54,204 nucleotides of DNA from Campylobacterota bacterium (lineage in GTDB: Bacteria > Babelota > Babeliae > Babelales > Chromulinivoraceae): contig PBME01000004.1 in NCBI GenBank assembly GCA_002721975.1, positions 1 to 54,204 of the forward strand. The letters run 5' to 3'. The notes under the pieces were generated by a model. It was given only the letters and a program-made list of their open reading frames with translations, had not been told where the DNA came from and made no database searches. This document shows positions 16,861 through 25,215 of the stretch, piece by piece. Every line of letters starts with the position of its first letter. Position 1 is the first letter of the stretch. The translations under genes were made by a program, and so were the position numbers.

Positions 16861-16901
16861 TATTGTTTATTCTGTAATATACTACAGGTCGTTGATTTTA
16901 A
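16841..16901. terminator. bidirectional terminator-like inverted repeat between convergent genes
   Basis: Perfect 15-bp arms (16841-16855 and 16887-16901, TTAAAATCAACGACC and its complement) enclose a 31-nt loop, which itself contains short complementary segments (TAGTAT / ATACTA). The A- and T-rich arm ends give U-runs on both strands. The left arm is inside the end of the upstream coding region. Confidence 0.65.
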
Positions 16902-16911
16902 TAAAAATTGA

Positions 16912-17985
16912 TTACAAACTTGTCCAAAATTTTAATAAAGTTTGCCATATTAAACTGTTAAAAATTAAAATAGCTGTTAATAAATCAACTCGATTTGCAT
17001 CTATTTTGCTTTGATATACAGATTTAATATCTTGTATGATAAATAATTTTTTATTAATAGTTTTTTGTGTATTAATTAAGTTTAATTGTTTTACGATTTG
17101 TTCATATATTTCTGAGAAATAAGTTTCTCCAATAAGTGTTATACCACTTTCTAGTCGTTCTGTGATTACTGAGATATCTACTTTTATACGGTTTAATTCA
17201 CTCATAGGATCAAAGTAGCGTGAACCGATAAATGGCATGTATGAAAGCAAAGGTAGCTTTGGTTTTTTTTCTTCGTATAAGATCGTAAGTTGCTTATCTA
17301 GTAATTTATCAAAGTAGTATAATTCAAGTTGTTGAATATTTGCAAATTCAAAAATATCTAGTAATTCATTGTATTCAGGATCATATAAAAATGCTGCGTT
17401 AGTATCAATAATTACAAGGTCTTTTTCGAAATAACTTATTGAATTTTTAAGTATTTCATTTTTTCTAAAAGTAGATAAATTTTTTGTTTCAAATTTAAGT
17501 AATGCTGCAATTTGATTTCCATATTGTTGTTTAATTTTGATACCAGATGCATCATTGTTAGTATCAATTTGTATTACAGTGTAATATGTTTTCATTTGAA
17601 AAAAAGCAGGTTTGATAATATAAGGTAAAATCTTTTTGTAAATTGAATGAGCATCTTGAACACTGTCCTGCTGATACTTTTCGTCAATTGTAGTTATTAT
17701 CTCTTGTAGTTCATGTAAGCTGCCAGTAATGGGAACTTTGTATGTTAATGAAATTGCGCCAAACTCATGTATCTTACTGCTAATGCATCGTGCGCTGTTG
17801 TGAGGATGTGGCAATTCTATCTCAAGTGGTAAATGACAATGTTTTAATAACTTTGATACATGAACTTTATTTGTCTGAATATCTTTGTCTTTATGTAAAT
17901 TTTTAAATTGTATGTTTTTACCAATATCAAATGCATGAAAGATATAAATGTTACCGGTAAAAATAGGTGAGTTTTGATTGCTCAT
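16912..17985 (-). CDS. conserved bacterial protein, distantly RMD1/DUF155-like, C-terminal membrane segment
   Basis: The 357-residue protein resembles, from memory, a family of bacterial proteins distantly like RMD1/DUF155. Family-like features are the N-terminal IYIFHAFDIGKNIQFKNL strand, the central LVIIDTNAAFLYDPE segment (about 190-206), and LDIFEFANIQQLELYYFD shortly after. The C-terminal helical part has RLESGITLIGETYF and one hydrophobic segment near the end (LLTAILIFNSLIWQTLL). Eukaryotic RMD1 proteins are mitochondrial and support translation; a bacterial role is not established. There is no clear ribosome site before the ATG. The family link is tentative and needs a profile search. 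Confidence 0.5.
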   Translation of the reverse strand: MSNQNSPIFTGNIYIFHAFDIGKNIQFKNLHKDKDIQTNKVHVSKLLKHCHLPLEIELPHPHNSARCISSKIHEFGAISLTYKVPITGSLHELQEIITTIDEKYQQDSVQDAHSIYKKILPYIIKPAFFQMKTYYTVIQIDTNNDASGIKIKQQYGNQIAALLKFETKNLSTFRKNEILKNSISYFEKDLVIIDTNAAFLYDPEYNELLDIFEFANIQQLELYYFDKLLDKQLTILYEEKKPKLPLLSYMPFIGSRYFDPMSELNRIKVDISVITERLESGITLIGETYFSEIYEQIVKQLNLINTQKTINKKLFIIQDIKSVYQSKIDANRVDLLTAILIFNSLIWQTLLKFWTSL

Positions 17986-18119
17986 ATTATTTTTTTATTT
18001 ATTTATATTTATAGGTACAAAAAGTTTACTTCTTAATAATATTGTATATTTCTTTCTAAATATTTCTATGTTATAAACATGTACAGATTATTTTACTGTA
18101 ACTATAAAGAGATGTCGTA

Positions 18120-18965
18120 ATGATAGCTATAACATATAGTACAAAGTATACAAAGTTTATGAGCGCACTTCTGCTGACTTTGTTTACAAATTGTACATTG
18201 TATACTAAGTCAGCATGTATTATTGTCCACGGTACTTGGTCGCAAGATTCTTCATGGTATCGCCCTGCTGGAGATTTTTTTAGTGCCTTAGAAAGTTGCA
18301 ACAAAGAAATAGAGTTGGTAGATGAAATTATACCATTTTCATGGTCGGGTAAGCTTGGTCATCCTGCTCAATTGCAAGCTGCGCAAGAGTTAGAAAAAGT
18401 CATACAAGAATACGACTTTGTGATTATTGTTGCTCATAGTCATGGCGCAACAGTTGGAATGATTTGTTCTCAAATACTTTTTTCAAATGATACAAATGGA
18501 AACAATTTAGCAAAAATCAAACGATTTTACTCTTTAGGCGTTCCTGTAAATGAATCAACTGTAACCCCTAATATGTCTGTTGTAAAAAAGTTTTATAATT
18601 TATTTTCTTTTGGAGATCATGTGCAAACAGTACATGGTATGTATGAACGTATTTTTACTAATGTTTATGGCATATATAATCTATCAGTAGAGTTGTTTGG
18701 AAAGCATCCTTCTCATACACAGTTACATCACCCCGCTGTTGGTGCTTTTTTATTAAAAATAGATGATTATTTTGCAGAAAAAAAACTTGGCAACTTTCAC
18801 GAATGTCAAAGCTCTTTTCCGGGAAATATTACATTTTTTGATTATCAATATCCTCAATATCATGTTCAGCATAATCAAGAAGAGTTGCTAGCTGCAGATA
18901 AACAGTCTTATAATTTAGCAGCATTAGCGTTCTTTAGAACCCATACATTGTGTCATGATCGATGA
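18120..18965 (+). CDS. secreted alpha/beta hydrolase, lipase/esterase-like
   Basis: The 281-residue protein has a hydrophobic N-terminus (about 12-32) and then an alpha/beta-hydrolase core. IIVHGTWSQD (about 34-43) is the HG oxyanion segment, and VIIVAHSHGATVGM (about 99-112) holds the nucleophile Ser in HSHG, the GxSxG elbow with Ala in the first position. Asp in FGDHVQT and His in PSHTQLHHP are candidate triad members. It may be a lipase or esterase; the substrate is unknown. A second possible start, ATG at 18159, would still leave most of the signal segment. The first codons contain an exact inverted copy of the ACTTTGTATAC repeat found upstream of parA, so its 5' end may carry a binding site for the partition proteins. 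Confidence 0.7.
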   Translation: MIAITYSTKYTKFMSALLLTLFTNCTLYTKSACIIVHGTWSQDSSWYRPAGDFFSALESCNKEIELVDEIIPFSWSGKLGHPAQLQAAQELEKVIQEYDFVIIVAHSHGATVGMICSQILFSNDTNGNNLAKIKRFYSLGVPVNESTVTPNMSVVKKFYNLFSFGDHVQTVHGMYERIFTNVYGIYNLSVELFGKHPSHTQLHHPAVGAFLLKIDDYFAEKKLGNFHECQSSFPGNITFFDYQYPQYHVQHNQEELLAADKQSYNLAALAFFRTHTLCHDR

Positions 18966-19534
18966 CGATTGCGATGATTACATCGTAATGTTACTTTGTA
19001 TACCCAATATATATTTGTATACCTAGTACACATGCGTGCTGTTGTGCACATAGTACGCATTGCATACAGATTGTACATGTAATACAGAAAATTTTAATTG
19101 TTTTAGACGTACTTTGTATACATGATATACAAAATGTACTTATGGTACTCCTGTTACTCAGTTTACTTTGTGTATGATGCAGAAATAAAGGTCATTATTT
19201 GTTGTGAAAAAGTAATATCTGTTTTTATTTATGTTTGCTGTGATAAGGCGCAACTAATTATATATTTTTGCAAAAAACAGTGATTCTTAATGAAATGGTA
19301 CATTATGTTTACATATTGCTATATGGGACAAAAATTACGTAAACAAAAAATGATTTGTACATGATGAATCTTTGTTTGAAAATAGTTGATTTGTTGATGA
19401 GACATATTTGTTACTTTGTATACACCGTAATACGTGTATGCAAGGTATAAAAGAAAAACAAAAAACTCTTGATTTACAAAAAAACAGCTTGTTACATCTT
19501 GTACATACTATTGTTTTAATAAAAAGGATTGTGT
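18966..19534 (+). repeat. parA upstream region with repeated ACTTTGTATAC motifs (candidate centromere/operator)
   Basis: This gene-free stretch carries the 11-mer ACTTTGTATAC exactly at 18993-19003, 19111-19121 and 19413-19423. A shorter TTTGTATAC occurs at 19014-19022 and a variant ACTTTGTGTAT at 19165-19175. The second copy forms an imperfect palindrome with ATATACAAA (19125-19133). One exact reverse copy lies at 18146-18156 inside the hydrolase gene. Many other GTAC and GTATAC words are present. Clustered repeats with a palindromic core beside a ParA gene fit a parS-like site or an operator. No convincing promoter or small gene is seen here. Confidence 0.6.
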
Positions 19535-20374
19535 ATGAAGATTATAGCTGTAATGAACCAAAAGGGTGGCGTTGGTAAAACAACGGTGACTGTTAATCTA
19601 GCAGCAGGACTCGCTTTAAATAAGCAACGTGTTTTATTAATTGATGCTGATTTGCAAGCAAATGCAACAACAGCGTTAGGTTTAGAACCTAATCAAAAAG
19701 GTGGCGCTGTTTATGATTTGTTCGCTGCGCTTACAAAGCAGTGTACAATGAAAGATTCTTTGTTACAGCGACCGGTAAGTCATCAAAACAAAAAAGGTGT
19801 CTTAGATGTAGTTCCTGCAACGATTGCTTTGTCAGGCTTTGATCAGTTGGTCCGAGCATTGCCAAACAAGCAGGTTTTAATGAAGCAAATGTTACAAAAT
19901 TATAAAAATTATGATTATATCCTTATTGATTGTCCGCCTAGCTTAGGATTAATGACAGTTAATGCTCTTGTGGCAGCCGATGAAGTATTGATTCCTGTTT
20001 TACCAGAATTTTTTGGCTTACAGGGATTATCTCAAATTGTTGATACAATTAAGTTTTTACAAAATAGCTTGAATCCTGATTTAGAAATAGGCGGTATTGT
20101 ATGTACACGATACAACCGAAGAAACATTCACCAAGAAGTTGTACGTTGTTTACATGATCGTTTCGATAAAAAGTTATTTGGTACAAAAATATATGAAAAC
20201 ATTGCAATAGCAGAAGCTCCAAGCCATGCACAAACAATTTTTGAATACAATCCACATTCTACTGGTGCACATGATTTTGATATACTTTGTCGCGAATTGT
20301 TAAATAGACAAATTCATCATGACAATTTACAAATTGAGCAACAACGCAAACATAGAAAACAAAATCAAAGATAA
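19535..20374 (+). CDS. parA: ParA/Soj family partition ATPase
   Basis: ParA proteins are DNA-bound ATPases that move partition complexes and help segregate chromosomes or plasmids. The 279-residue protein has the deviant Walker A KGGVGKTT (10-17, with the signature Lys at 10), the A' motif LLIDADLQANAT (Asp 37 and 39) and Walker B YILIDCPPS (Asp 132). It lacks an N-terminal DNA-binding extension, as in Soj-like or type Ib proteins. The ATG at 19535 is chosen over the TTG at 19529 because AAAAAGGATT sits at the right distance. The downstream partner is a small ribbon-helix-helix-like protein rather than a ParB with a KorB/Spo0J fold. About 18 kb from the probable origin, a chromosome-partition role is plausible. 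Confidence 0.93.
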   Translation: MKIIAVMNQKGGVGKTTVTVNLAAGLALNKQRVLLIDADLQANATTALGLEPNQKGGAVYDLFAALTKQCTMKDSLLQRPVSHQNKKGVLDVVPATIALSGFDQLVRALPNKQVLMKQMLQNYKNYDYILIDCPPSLGLMTVNALVAADEVLIPVLPEFFGLQGLSQIVDTIKFLQNSLNPDLEIGGIVCTRYNRRNIHQEVVRCLHDRFDKKLFGTKIYENIAIAEAPSHAQTIFEYNPHSTGAHDFDILCRELLNRQIHHDNLQIEQQRKHRKQNQR

Positions 20375-20403
20375 ATTATCCCTTATCAAGACAAGAATAG
20401 TAT

Positions 20404-20444
20404 TTCATGAAAGATACATTGTTATTGCATGTATCTTTCATGAA
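20404..20444. repeat. 16-bp perfect inverted repeat between parA and its partner gene
   Basis: Arms 20404-20419 and 20429-20444 are exact reverse complements (TTCATGAAAGATACAT and its complement), separated by 9 nt. No T-run follows, so it is not an ordinary terminator. It lies 30 bp after the parA stop and about 28 bp before the partner ATG. It may be an operator, an RNA hairpin tuning the partner gene, or an mRNA processing site. Confidence 0.75.
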
Positions 20445-20472
20445 GATGGATTGTTTTAAAAAAAGGAAAGTT

Positions 20473-20781
20473 ATGAAAAAACGACTTGGTACGGTTCCTA
20501 AGGGATTAGAGTGGATATCTGAAATACATGAACCAGAAGTATCGCAAGAAAAACTAGTTGAGCAAAAAACAAAAACACCAGAACATCTTATACCAGCAGC
20601 AAAGCGTGGCTTGCCTGAGGAATTAATACGTGCAACATTTATATTACGACAAGATTATTTAGAAAAAATAAAAGCACATGCATATTGGGAAAGAATTCAG
20701 ATTAAAGAAGTGTTTGATCAGATGTGTGAACAGTTTTTTGAAGGTAAAAAAGTTCGTTCTATACCGCAAAAGCGTAAATAA
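20473..20781 (+). CDS. ParA-associated small DNA-binding protein, ribbon-helix-helix-like
   Basis: This 102-residue basic protein has a polar N-terminal arm (about 1-50) and a C-terminal segment, RATFILRQDYLEKIKAHAYW (about 56-75), followed by RIQIKEVFDQMCEQFF. The order of a strand with alternating residues followed by two helices is typical of ribbon-helix-helix domains that pair with small ParA proteins (ParG/CopG-like). The start at 20473 is chosen because AAAAAGGAAAG lies just upstream and the frame before it contains the inverted repeat. It is likely the centromere-binding partner and autorepressor of parA. A strong hairpin follows the stop. Confidence 0.7.
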   Translation: MKKRLGTVPKGLEWISEIHEPEVSQEKLVEQKTKTPEHLIPAAKRGLPEELIRATFILRQDYLEKIKAHAYWERIQIKEVFDQMCEQFFEGKKVRSIPQKRK

Positions 20782-20798
20782 CAACGATTTTGTAATCT

Positions 20799-20832
20799 AA
20801 AAGGGTTTTTTGTTAGCAAGAAACCCTTTTTT
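20799..20832 (+). terminator. terminator after the parA-partner unit
   Basis: A 10-bp perfect stem (AAAAGGGTTT / AAACCCTTTT) with a 12-nt loop ends in a T-rich stretch, just after the partner gene. Confidence 0.75.
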
Positions 20833-20910
20833 AGTTGTAAAACTCTTGTTTTTAAAAAGCTATATTAGGTAACATAATATCATAAAGTACTAAAAATGGG
20901 GGAAATTCAA

Positions 20911-21291
20911 ATGAAATCTAACGTAGTGACAATAAGTGTATTTATGTTGAGCATGGTAGCTATGCAAGTAGTTCTATATAGCTATGATAATGTAATAAAT
21001 AATAACGACACAACCCTAGATACAGCAGTTTCAAGCGAATCACCGCAACCTATTGTCATGCCAGAAAATAGCTCTTTAAGTCATGTACAGCAAATGAAAC
21101 GTGCGGTTGTCAGTAGAGCACACAATGCTTTGCAGCAAGGCAATATTGAGTTAGTTGTAAAAATTCTAAAAAATCAAACAAGCGCTTTTTCTCGCTCTGA
21201 TATGCAAAAACTATTGCAAAATACTCTTGAGCAACAACAAGAATATGCAGATTTAGCACAATTTTTAGTAGGATACTTACCACGATTTTAA
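20911..21291 (+). CDS. small secreted protein, unknown
   Basis: This 126-residue protein has a signal peptide (about 1-24, hydrophobic VVTISVFMLSMVAMQVVLY), a polar linker rich in Asn, Thr and Ser, and a helical C-terminal half (about 65-126) that ends in FLVGYLPRF. No family is recognised. The start at 20911 is preferred over the ATG at 20896 because the intervening bases contain the GGGGGAA ribosome site. Confidence 0.6.
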   Translation: MKSNVVTISVFMLSMVAMQVVLYSYDNVINNNDTTLDTAVSSESPQPIVMPENSSLSHVQQMKRAVVSRAHNALQQGNIELVVKILKNQTSAFSRSDMQKLLQNTLEQQQEYADLAQFLVGYLPRF

Positions 21292-21304
21292 ATTAAAAAC
21301 TTTA

Positions 21305-22441
21305 TTAGCTTAAAGAATTGCCAAATAAATCAGCAATTTGTTGTTTAAAATTTTGTTGTTCGTTATAGATTTTGTTACGAGCAGATGATTGTTTTAAGTG
21401 CATGTGGTTAAAGTTTTTTAGAGTGTGAGCTATTTTCTGTTGTAGTACACCAGAGGTAACATCGTTGTCTGTAAATTTAAAATAATCATCAATTGGAAAT
21501 GAGTCATAATCACTGCCGCAATTTTGGTTGTGAATAAATATAATACAATTACGTGCTAAAGCTTCGCGTGGTATACGATCTTTGCCAGGAAAGTGTCCAA
21601 AGTCAATATATATTTTTGCACTATCAAGCGCATCAATGACCTGTTGTTCAGTAAAGTTTTGAATCGGTAGATACATATTGTCTGGATTTAGGTTGATAAA
21701 TGTTTGGGCTAGTTCAGCGCCTTTTCGGGGGAAATAGGTAATAACATTTTGTTTGTCTTTACATGAAGCTTTGTTATGTAAGTAACGTTGAGAGATTGGA
21801 GCTTCTATAAGATAAGAGTGAATGTTGAAATCGAATAATTTTTTACTAATCCATGGTGCATCACTTAGGTGAATACATTCAATAAAGTCTGGTCTATGAT
21901 GTGATACTAATATTTGGCATATTTTATTAACGTCAGATATTTCAAAGTTTATTATAGACAACCAATAAAATGCTTTTTTTGCAGGACTAAAAAAAGGTAG
22001 AAAATCACCATAGATTTCTGGCATGATAACTAAGCTTGATGTATCGAGTAAAAAGTTATGATCTAGATATTTCGTATTATATTTTTGGTAAAAAACATCT
22101 GGACTCAAATCATGTTGTTGAGCAGAGATATACCAATTACCATTAATTTCTACTTTTTGTACATGTTCGTAATGAGAAAGCCATAACATGTGTACTTCAA
22201 ATGATAGCTGTTGCAATTCGTAGTTGAGTTGACATAGAGCTTCTGGACCTCCGGTAATACTAGGAGGACAAACAATAAGAATACGTTTTATTTTGTTATG
22301 GATATACTGCTTATTAAAGCTTAAAGTTTTTTGTGCATTATCTTTAAATATATAGTCTACAATGTGTGTATGGTTAGTTTGTTCGCATGTACTGTATGTT
22401 TGTAATAATAGTAGTATGAAAAAAATATACGTGTGCTTCAT
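21305..22441 (-). CDS. glycosyltransferase-like (GT-B) protein with signal peptide, unknown specificity
   Basis: The 378-residue protein has an N-terminal signal segment (about 3-17) and then a Rossmann-like start, RILIVCPPSITGGPEALCQL (about 52-71), resembling the glycine-rich N-terminal loop of GT-B glycosyltransferases. A C-terminal segment, YIDFGHFPGKDRIPREALAR, resembles the acidic nucleotide-sugar-binding region with the Glu of an E-x-L motif. An AAAGGT ribosome site supports the ATG at 22441. It lies downstream of efp-nusB on the same strand with a 53-bp gap. A signal peptide on a GT-B enzyme is unusual because nucleotide sugars are cytosolic; the segment may instead be a membrane anchor. 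The family call is tentative. Confidence 0.5.
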   Translation of the reverse strand: MKHTYIFFILLLLQTYSTCEQTNHTHIVDYIFKDNAQKTLSFNKQYIHNKIKRILIVCPPSITGGPEALCQLNYELQQLSFEVHMLWLSHYEHVQKVEINGNWYISAQQHDLSPDVFYQKYNTKYLDHNFLLDTSSLVIMPEIYGDFLPFFSPAKKAFYWLSIINFEISDVNKICQILVSHHRPDFIECIHLSDAPWISKKLFDFNIHSYLIEAPISQRYLHNKASCKDKQNVITYFPRKGAELAQTFINLNPDNMYLPIQNFTEQQVIDALDSAKIYIDFGHFPGKDRIPREALARNCIIFIHNQNCGSDYDSFPIDDYFKFTDNDVTSGVLQQKIAHTLKNFNHMHLKQSSARNKIYNEQQNFKQQIADLFGNSLS

Positions 22442-22494
22442 TACTAACCTTTAGTAAGTGATCTATTATTTTTTTTGTATAACAAAGTAATAAA

Positions 22495-22998
22495 TTATTC
22501 TTCTATGTTTCTGTGTTTTGCAGAAACTTTATCAAGAATTCCATTTACAAACTTATATGCATCTTTTTCCGAAAAACATTTTGCTAGTTCAACAGCTTCA
22601 TTGATAACAATGTTATGCGATGTGTCAGTATTAATCATTTCCCAAATTGCATAGCGAAGTATGAGTAGGGTACATTTACCAATTCTTTCAAATTTCCAAT
22701 TTTGTAAAAACGGGATAATCATTTGATCAAGTTGTTCTTTTTGACCTCCGATAGATGTAACAATTTTAATAATTGATCCATTAAGGTCGATATCAGTTTC
22801 ATACTCACGATTTAATTTGCCTGCTATCTCTTGGGCAGAGACTTCATAATTTAGTGCATCAACTGCATATAATATATGGAATAAGAGTGATCGAAACTTT
22901 CTTCGTGATTGGATCACTTGGTCTAATGTTTCACATGCGTTTTGAGGTTGCGGAACAGTCTCTTGTGTTAGTATTTCTGTTTTAGTATCGTTTTCCAT
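22495..22998 (-). CDS. nusB: transcription antitermination factor NusB
   Basis: NusB binds boxA RNA with NusE (S10) in rRNA antitermination. The 167-residue protein is all-helical and shows the family pattern: RRKFRSLLFHILYAVD (about 32-47), a central helix pair, LLILRYAIWEM (about 121-131) and the closing VINEAVELAKCFSEKDAYKFVNGILDKV. The N-terminus carries about 30 extra polar residues. It starts 1 bp after the efp stop codon, so the genes are translationally coupled. Confidence 0.93.
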   Translation of the reverse strand: MENDTKTEILTQETVPQPQNACETLDQVIQSRRKFRSLLFHILYAVDALNYEVSAQEIAGKLNREYETDIDLNGSIIKIVTSIGGQKEQLDQMIIPFLQNWKFERIGKCTLLILRYAIWEMINTDTSHNIVINEAVELAKCFSEKDAYKFVNGILDKVSAKHRNIEE

Positions 22999-22999
22999 A

Positions 23000-23566
23000 T
23001 TACTTTGTTACTCGCTCTATGTATTTATTATCTCTTGTGTCAATTTTGACAATATCACCTTCATTAACAAATAATGGTACTTGCAATACAAGTCCTGTTT
23101 CTAATGTAGCAGGTTTTGTAGCTGCACCTTGAGCAGTGTTTCCACGTACTCCAGGAGGAGCTTCTTTGACGACAAGTTCCATAAACATAGGAGGATTCAC
23201 AGCAATAGGTTTGTCTTGGAAATAAACAATGTTATATGTTTCTTGTTCTTTTAGAAAATCGAGTGCTTCTTCAACTTGATTTTTATTAAATGACATTTGT
23301 TCATATGATTCTAAATCCATAAAGTGATATAGATTTTCATCATGGTATAGATATTGCATATCTTTGTATTCTAGACCTGGATCTGCAAATTTTTCACCTG
23401 AACGAAATGTTTCTTCGTGCATAAGACCTGTGATTAAATTTTTCATTTTTGTTCTGACAAATGCGCCACCTTTACCTGGTTTAACATGAACAAATTCTAT
23501 GACCATATATGGTTCATTTTGGAATAAAATTTTACGACCTTTTCTAAAGTCAGATGTAGAAATCAC
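23000..23566 (-). CDS. efp: elongation factor P
   Basis: EF-P rescues ribosomes stalled at proline stretches. With a GTG start at 23566 the protein has 188 residues, the standard length. The modified-lysine loop is KPGKGGAFVRTK, with the acceptor Lys at 32; the C-terminal OB domain has the signature region around residues 140-165. The GTG is chosen because AAGGG lies 6 nt upstream, whereas the TTG at 23572 would touch that site. No EpmA/EpmB-type modification gene is in the window. It is co-transcribed with nusB. Confidence 0.96.
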   Translation of the reverse strand: MISTSDFRKGRKILFQNEPYMVIEFVHVKPGKGGAFVRTKMKNLITGLMHEETFRSGEKFADPGLEYKDMQYLYHDENLYHFMDLESYEQMSFNKNQVEEALDFLKEQETYNIVYFQDKPIAVNPPMFMELVVKEAPPGVRGNTAQGAATKPATLETGLVLQVPLFVNEGDIVKIDTRDNKYIERVTK

Positions 23567-23680
23567 GTGCAACCCTTATACGAAATACATTTCAAAATAT
23601 CTTTACTATAAGTATAAAAAAGGTAATGCTAAAAAGCAAATGTCTTTCGTTTGGTGTAAGGTTATTGGAGTTACAGATAT

Positions 23681-24895
23681 ATGACTAAAAAAGATGTCTT
23701 ATTTGCTATGGTCGATCAAGAGTGTCAGCGACAAAAAAAAGGTATTACCTTAATTGCTTCAGAGAATTATGCATCGAGCAATATTTTACATATGCTTGGC
23801 TCTTGTTTAATGAATAAGTATGTTGAAGGTGCAGTTGGAGCCCGATATTATAGCGGATGTGAATTTGTTGATAAAATTGAACAAGAAACAATTAATCGTT
23901 TTAAAACGTTGTTTCAAGCTGAACACGTTAACGTTCAGCCTCATGCAGGAACACAGGCAAATATAGCTGTTTATTTATCTTGTTTGCAGCCAGGTGACAC
24001 AATTTTAAGTATGAGTTTGTCCCATGGTGGGCATTTGTCACATGGACACCCAGTAACACTAGTAGGCTCTGTATACAAAGTAATCTCTTATGGTGTTAGC
24101 AAAAAAGATGAACTATTAGATTATGATGAGATTGAAACATTAGCGATACAACATAAACCCAAGCTTATTGTTGCTGGAGCTTCTGCATATACACGAGAGA
24201 TAGATTTTAAACGTTTTGCTCAAATTGCACATAAAGTAGGTGCATTACTGTTGGCAGACATTGCGCATACGGCTGGTTTAATTGCAGCTAAATTGCATCA
24301 ATCTCCTGTGCCATATGCTGATTTTGTTACGATGACAACTCATAAAACATTACGTGGTCCTCGTGGTGCAATTATTTTATGTAAACAAAAATGGGCTACA
24401 AAAATTGATAAAGCAGTTATGCCAGGCTCGCAAGGTGGTACATTCATGCATGTAGTTGCTGCAAAAGGTATTGCTGCTGCAGAGGCAATGGATAGTAATT
24501 TTGCTGCATATCAAAAACAAGTGATTATAAATGCTCAGGCTATGGCAAAAGAATTACAATCGTTGGGTTATAGAATTATATCGGGCGGTACAGATAATCA
24601 TATGTTTATGTGTGATATAACTCATTTAGGGATTAATGGTAAGCAAGCTGAACACGCGCTCGAGTCGATTGGTATTTTTGTGAATAGAAATACTATTCCG
24701 TTTGACAGAAAGTCTCCTATGTTAGGTAGTGGCATACGTATTGGCACTGCTGCTATTACAACTCGTGGTGCAACAGTGCAGGATGTTATAAAGATTGCTC
24801 ATCTTATTCATTATGTTTTGCAAGCATATACATCAGGGCAAAAATATGCTGATTTTTCTTTACAGGTAAGTGAAATATCAGCAAAACTATCTTAA
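23681..24895 (+). CDS. glyA: serine hydroxymethyltransferase
   Basis: GlyA interconverts serine and glycine and supplies one-carbon units to folate, using PLP. The 404-residue protein has the N-terminal LIASENYAS motif, YVEGAVGARYYSG, and the PLP-lysine motif TMTTHKTLRGPRG with Lys at 222. The C-terminal domain is complete (RIGTAAITTRG) but slightly shorter than the usual 415-420 residues. It is divergent from efp across a 114-bp gap with no visible glycine riboswitch. Confidence 0.96.
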   Translation: MTKKDVLFAMVDQECQRQKKGITLIASENYASSNILHMLGSCLMNKYVEGAVGARYYSGCEFVDKIEQETINRFKTLFQAEHVNVQPHAGTQANIAVYLSCLQPGDTILSMSLSHGGHLSHGHPVTLVGSVYKVISYGVSKKDELLDYDEIETLAIQHKPKLIVAGASAYTREIDFKRFAQIAHKVGALLLADIAHTAGLIAAKLHQSPVPYADFVTMTTHKTLRGPRGAIILCKQKWATKIDKAVMPGSQGGTFMHVVAAKGIAAAEAMDSNFAAYQKQVIINAQAMAKELQSLGYRIISGGTDNHMFMCDITHLGINGKQAEHALESIGIFVNRNTIPFDRKSPMLGSGIRIGTAAITTRGATVQDVIKIAHLIHYVLQAYTSGQKYADFSLQVSEISAKLS

Positions 24896-25215
24896 GCATT
24901 GTTTTTGTACCGTGACCTGTATAGGGTGAGAAAGTATGGAATAAAGGAGAGTAGTAGTGAGTATGTTAAGGCAGATTCTGTTTTAACATAGTCTTGTTTT
25001 GTTTGCTAAGCCAGTCAAGGTGTTGGTACATGCAATCCAAAAGAGTTAAAAGTATATAACTAATTGCTTACTGTTTGTTAGTAAAAAAATTGCTTGGAGT
25101 TTGCAGTAATTTTTTCGTAATTAAATTTGATCTTTTATGTTTTATGACAACATGCTAAACTAGTGCTCAAAAAATACGTAAACAGTATTGTTATAACATA
25201 AAAGGTTGTAGGTTT
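24896..25215. other. 320-bp intergenic region with a possible leader mini-ORF
   Basis: No standard gene is visible. A strong AAAGGAG at 24943-24949 sits 7 nt before GTG at 24957, which opens a 9-residue frame ending with TAA at 24984-24986. The mini-frame overlaps a small inverted repeat (TATGTTAA at 24962-24969 and its complement at 24983-24990). It could be a leader peptide or a remnant; nothing else is seen. Confidence 0.3.

Noticed and set aside
23573-23680. Glycine riboswitch upstream of glyA
   Set aside because: The 114-bp gap is too short and shows no recognisable aptamer core.
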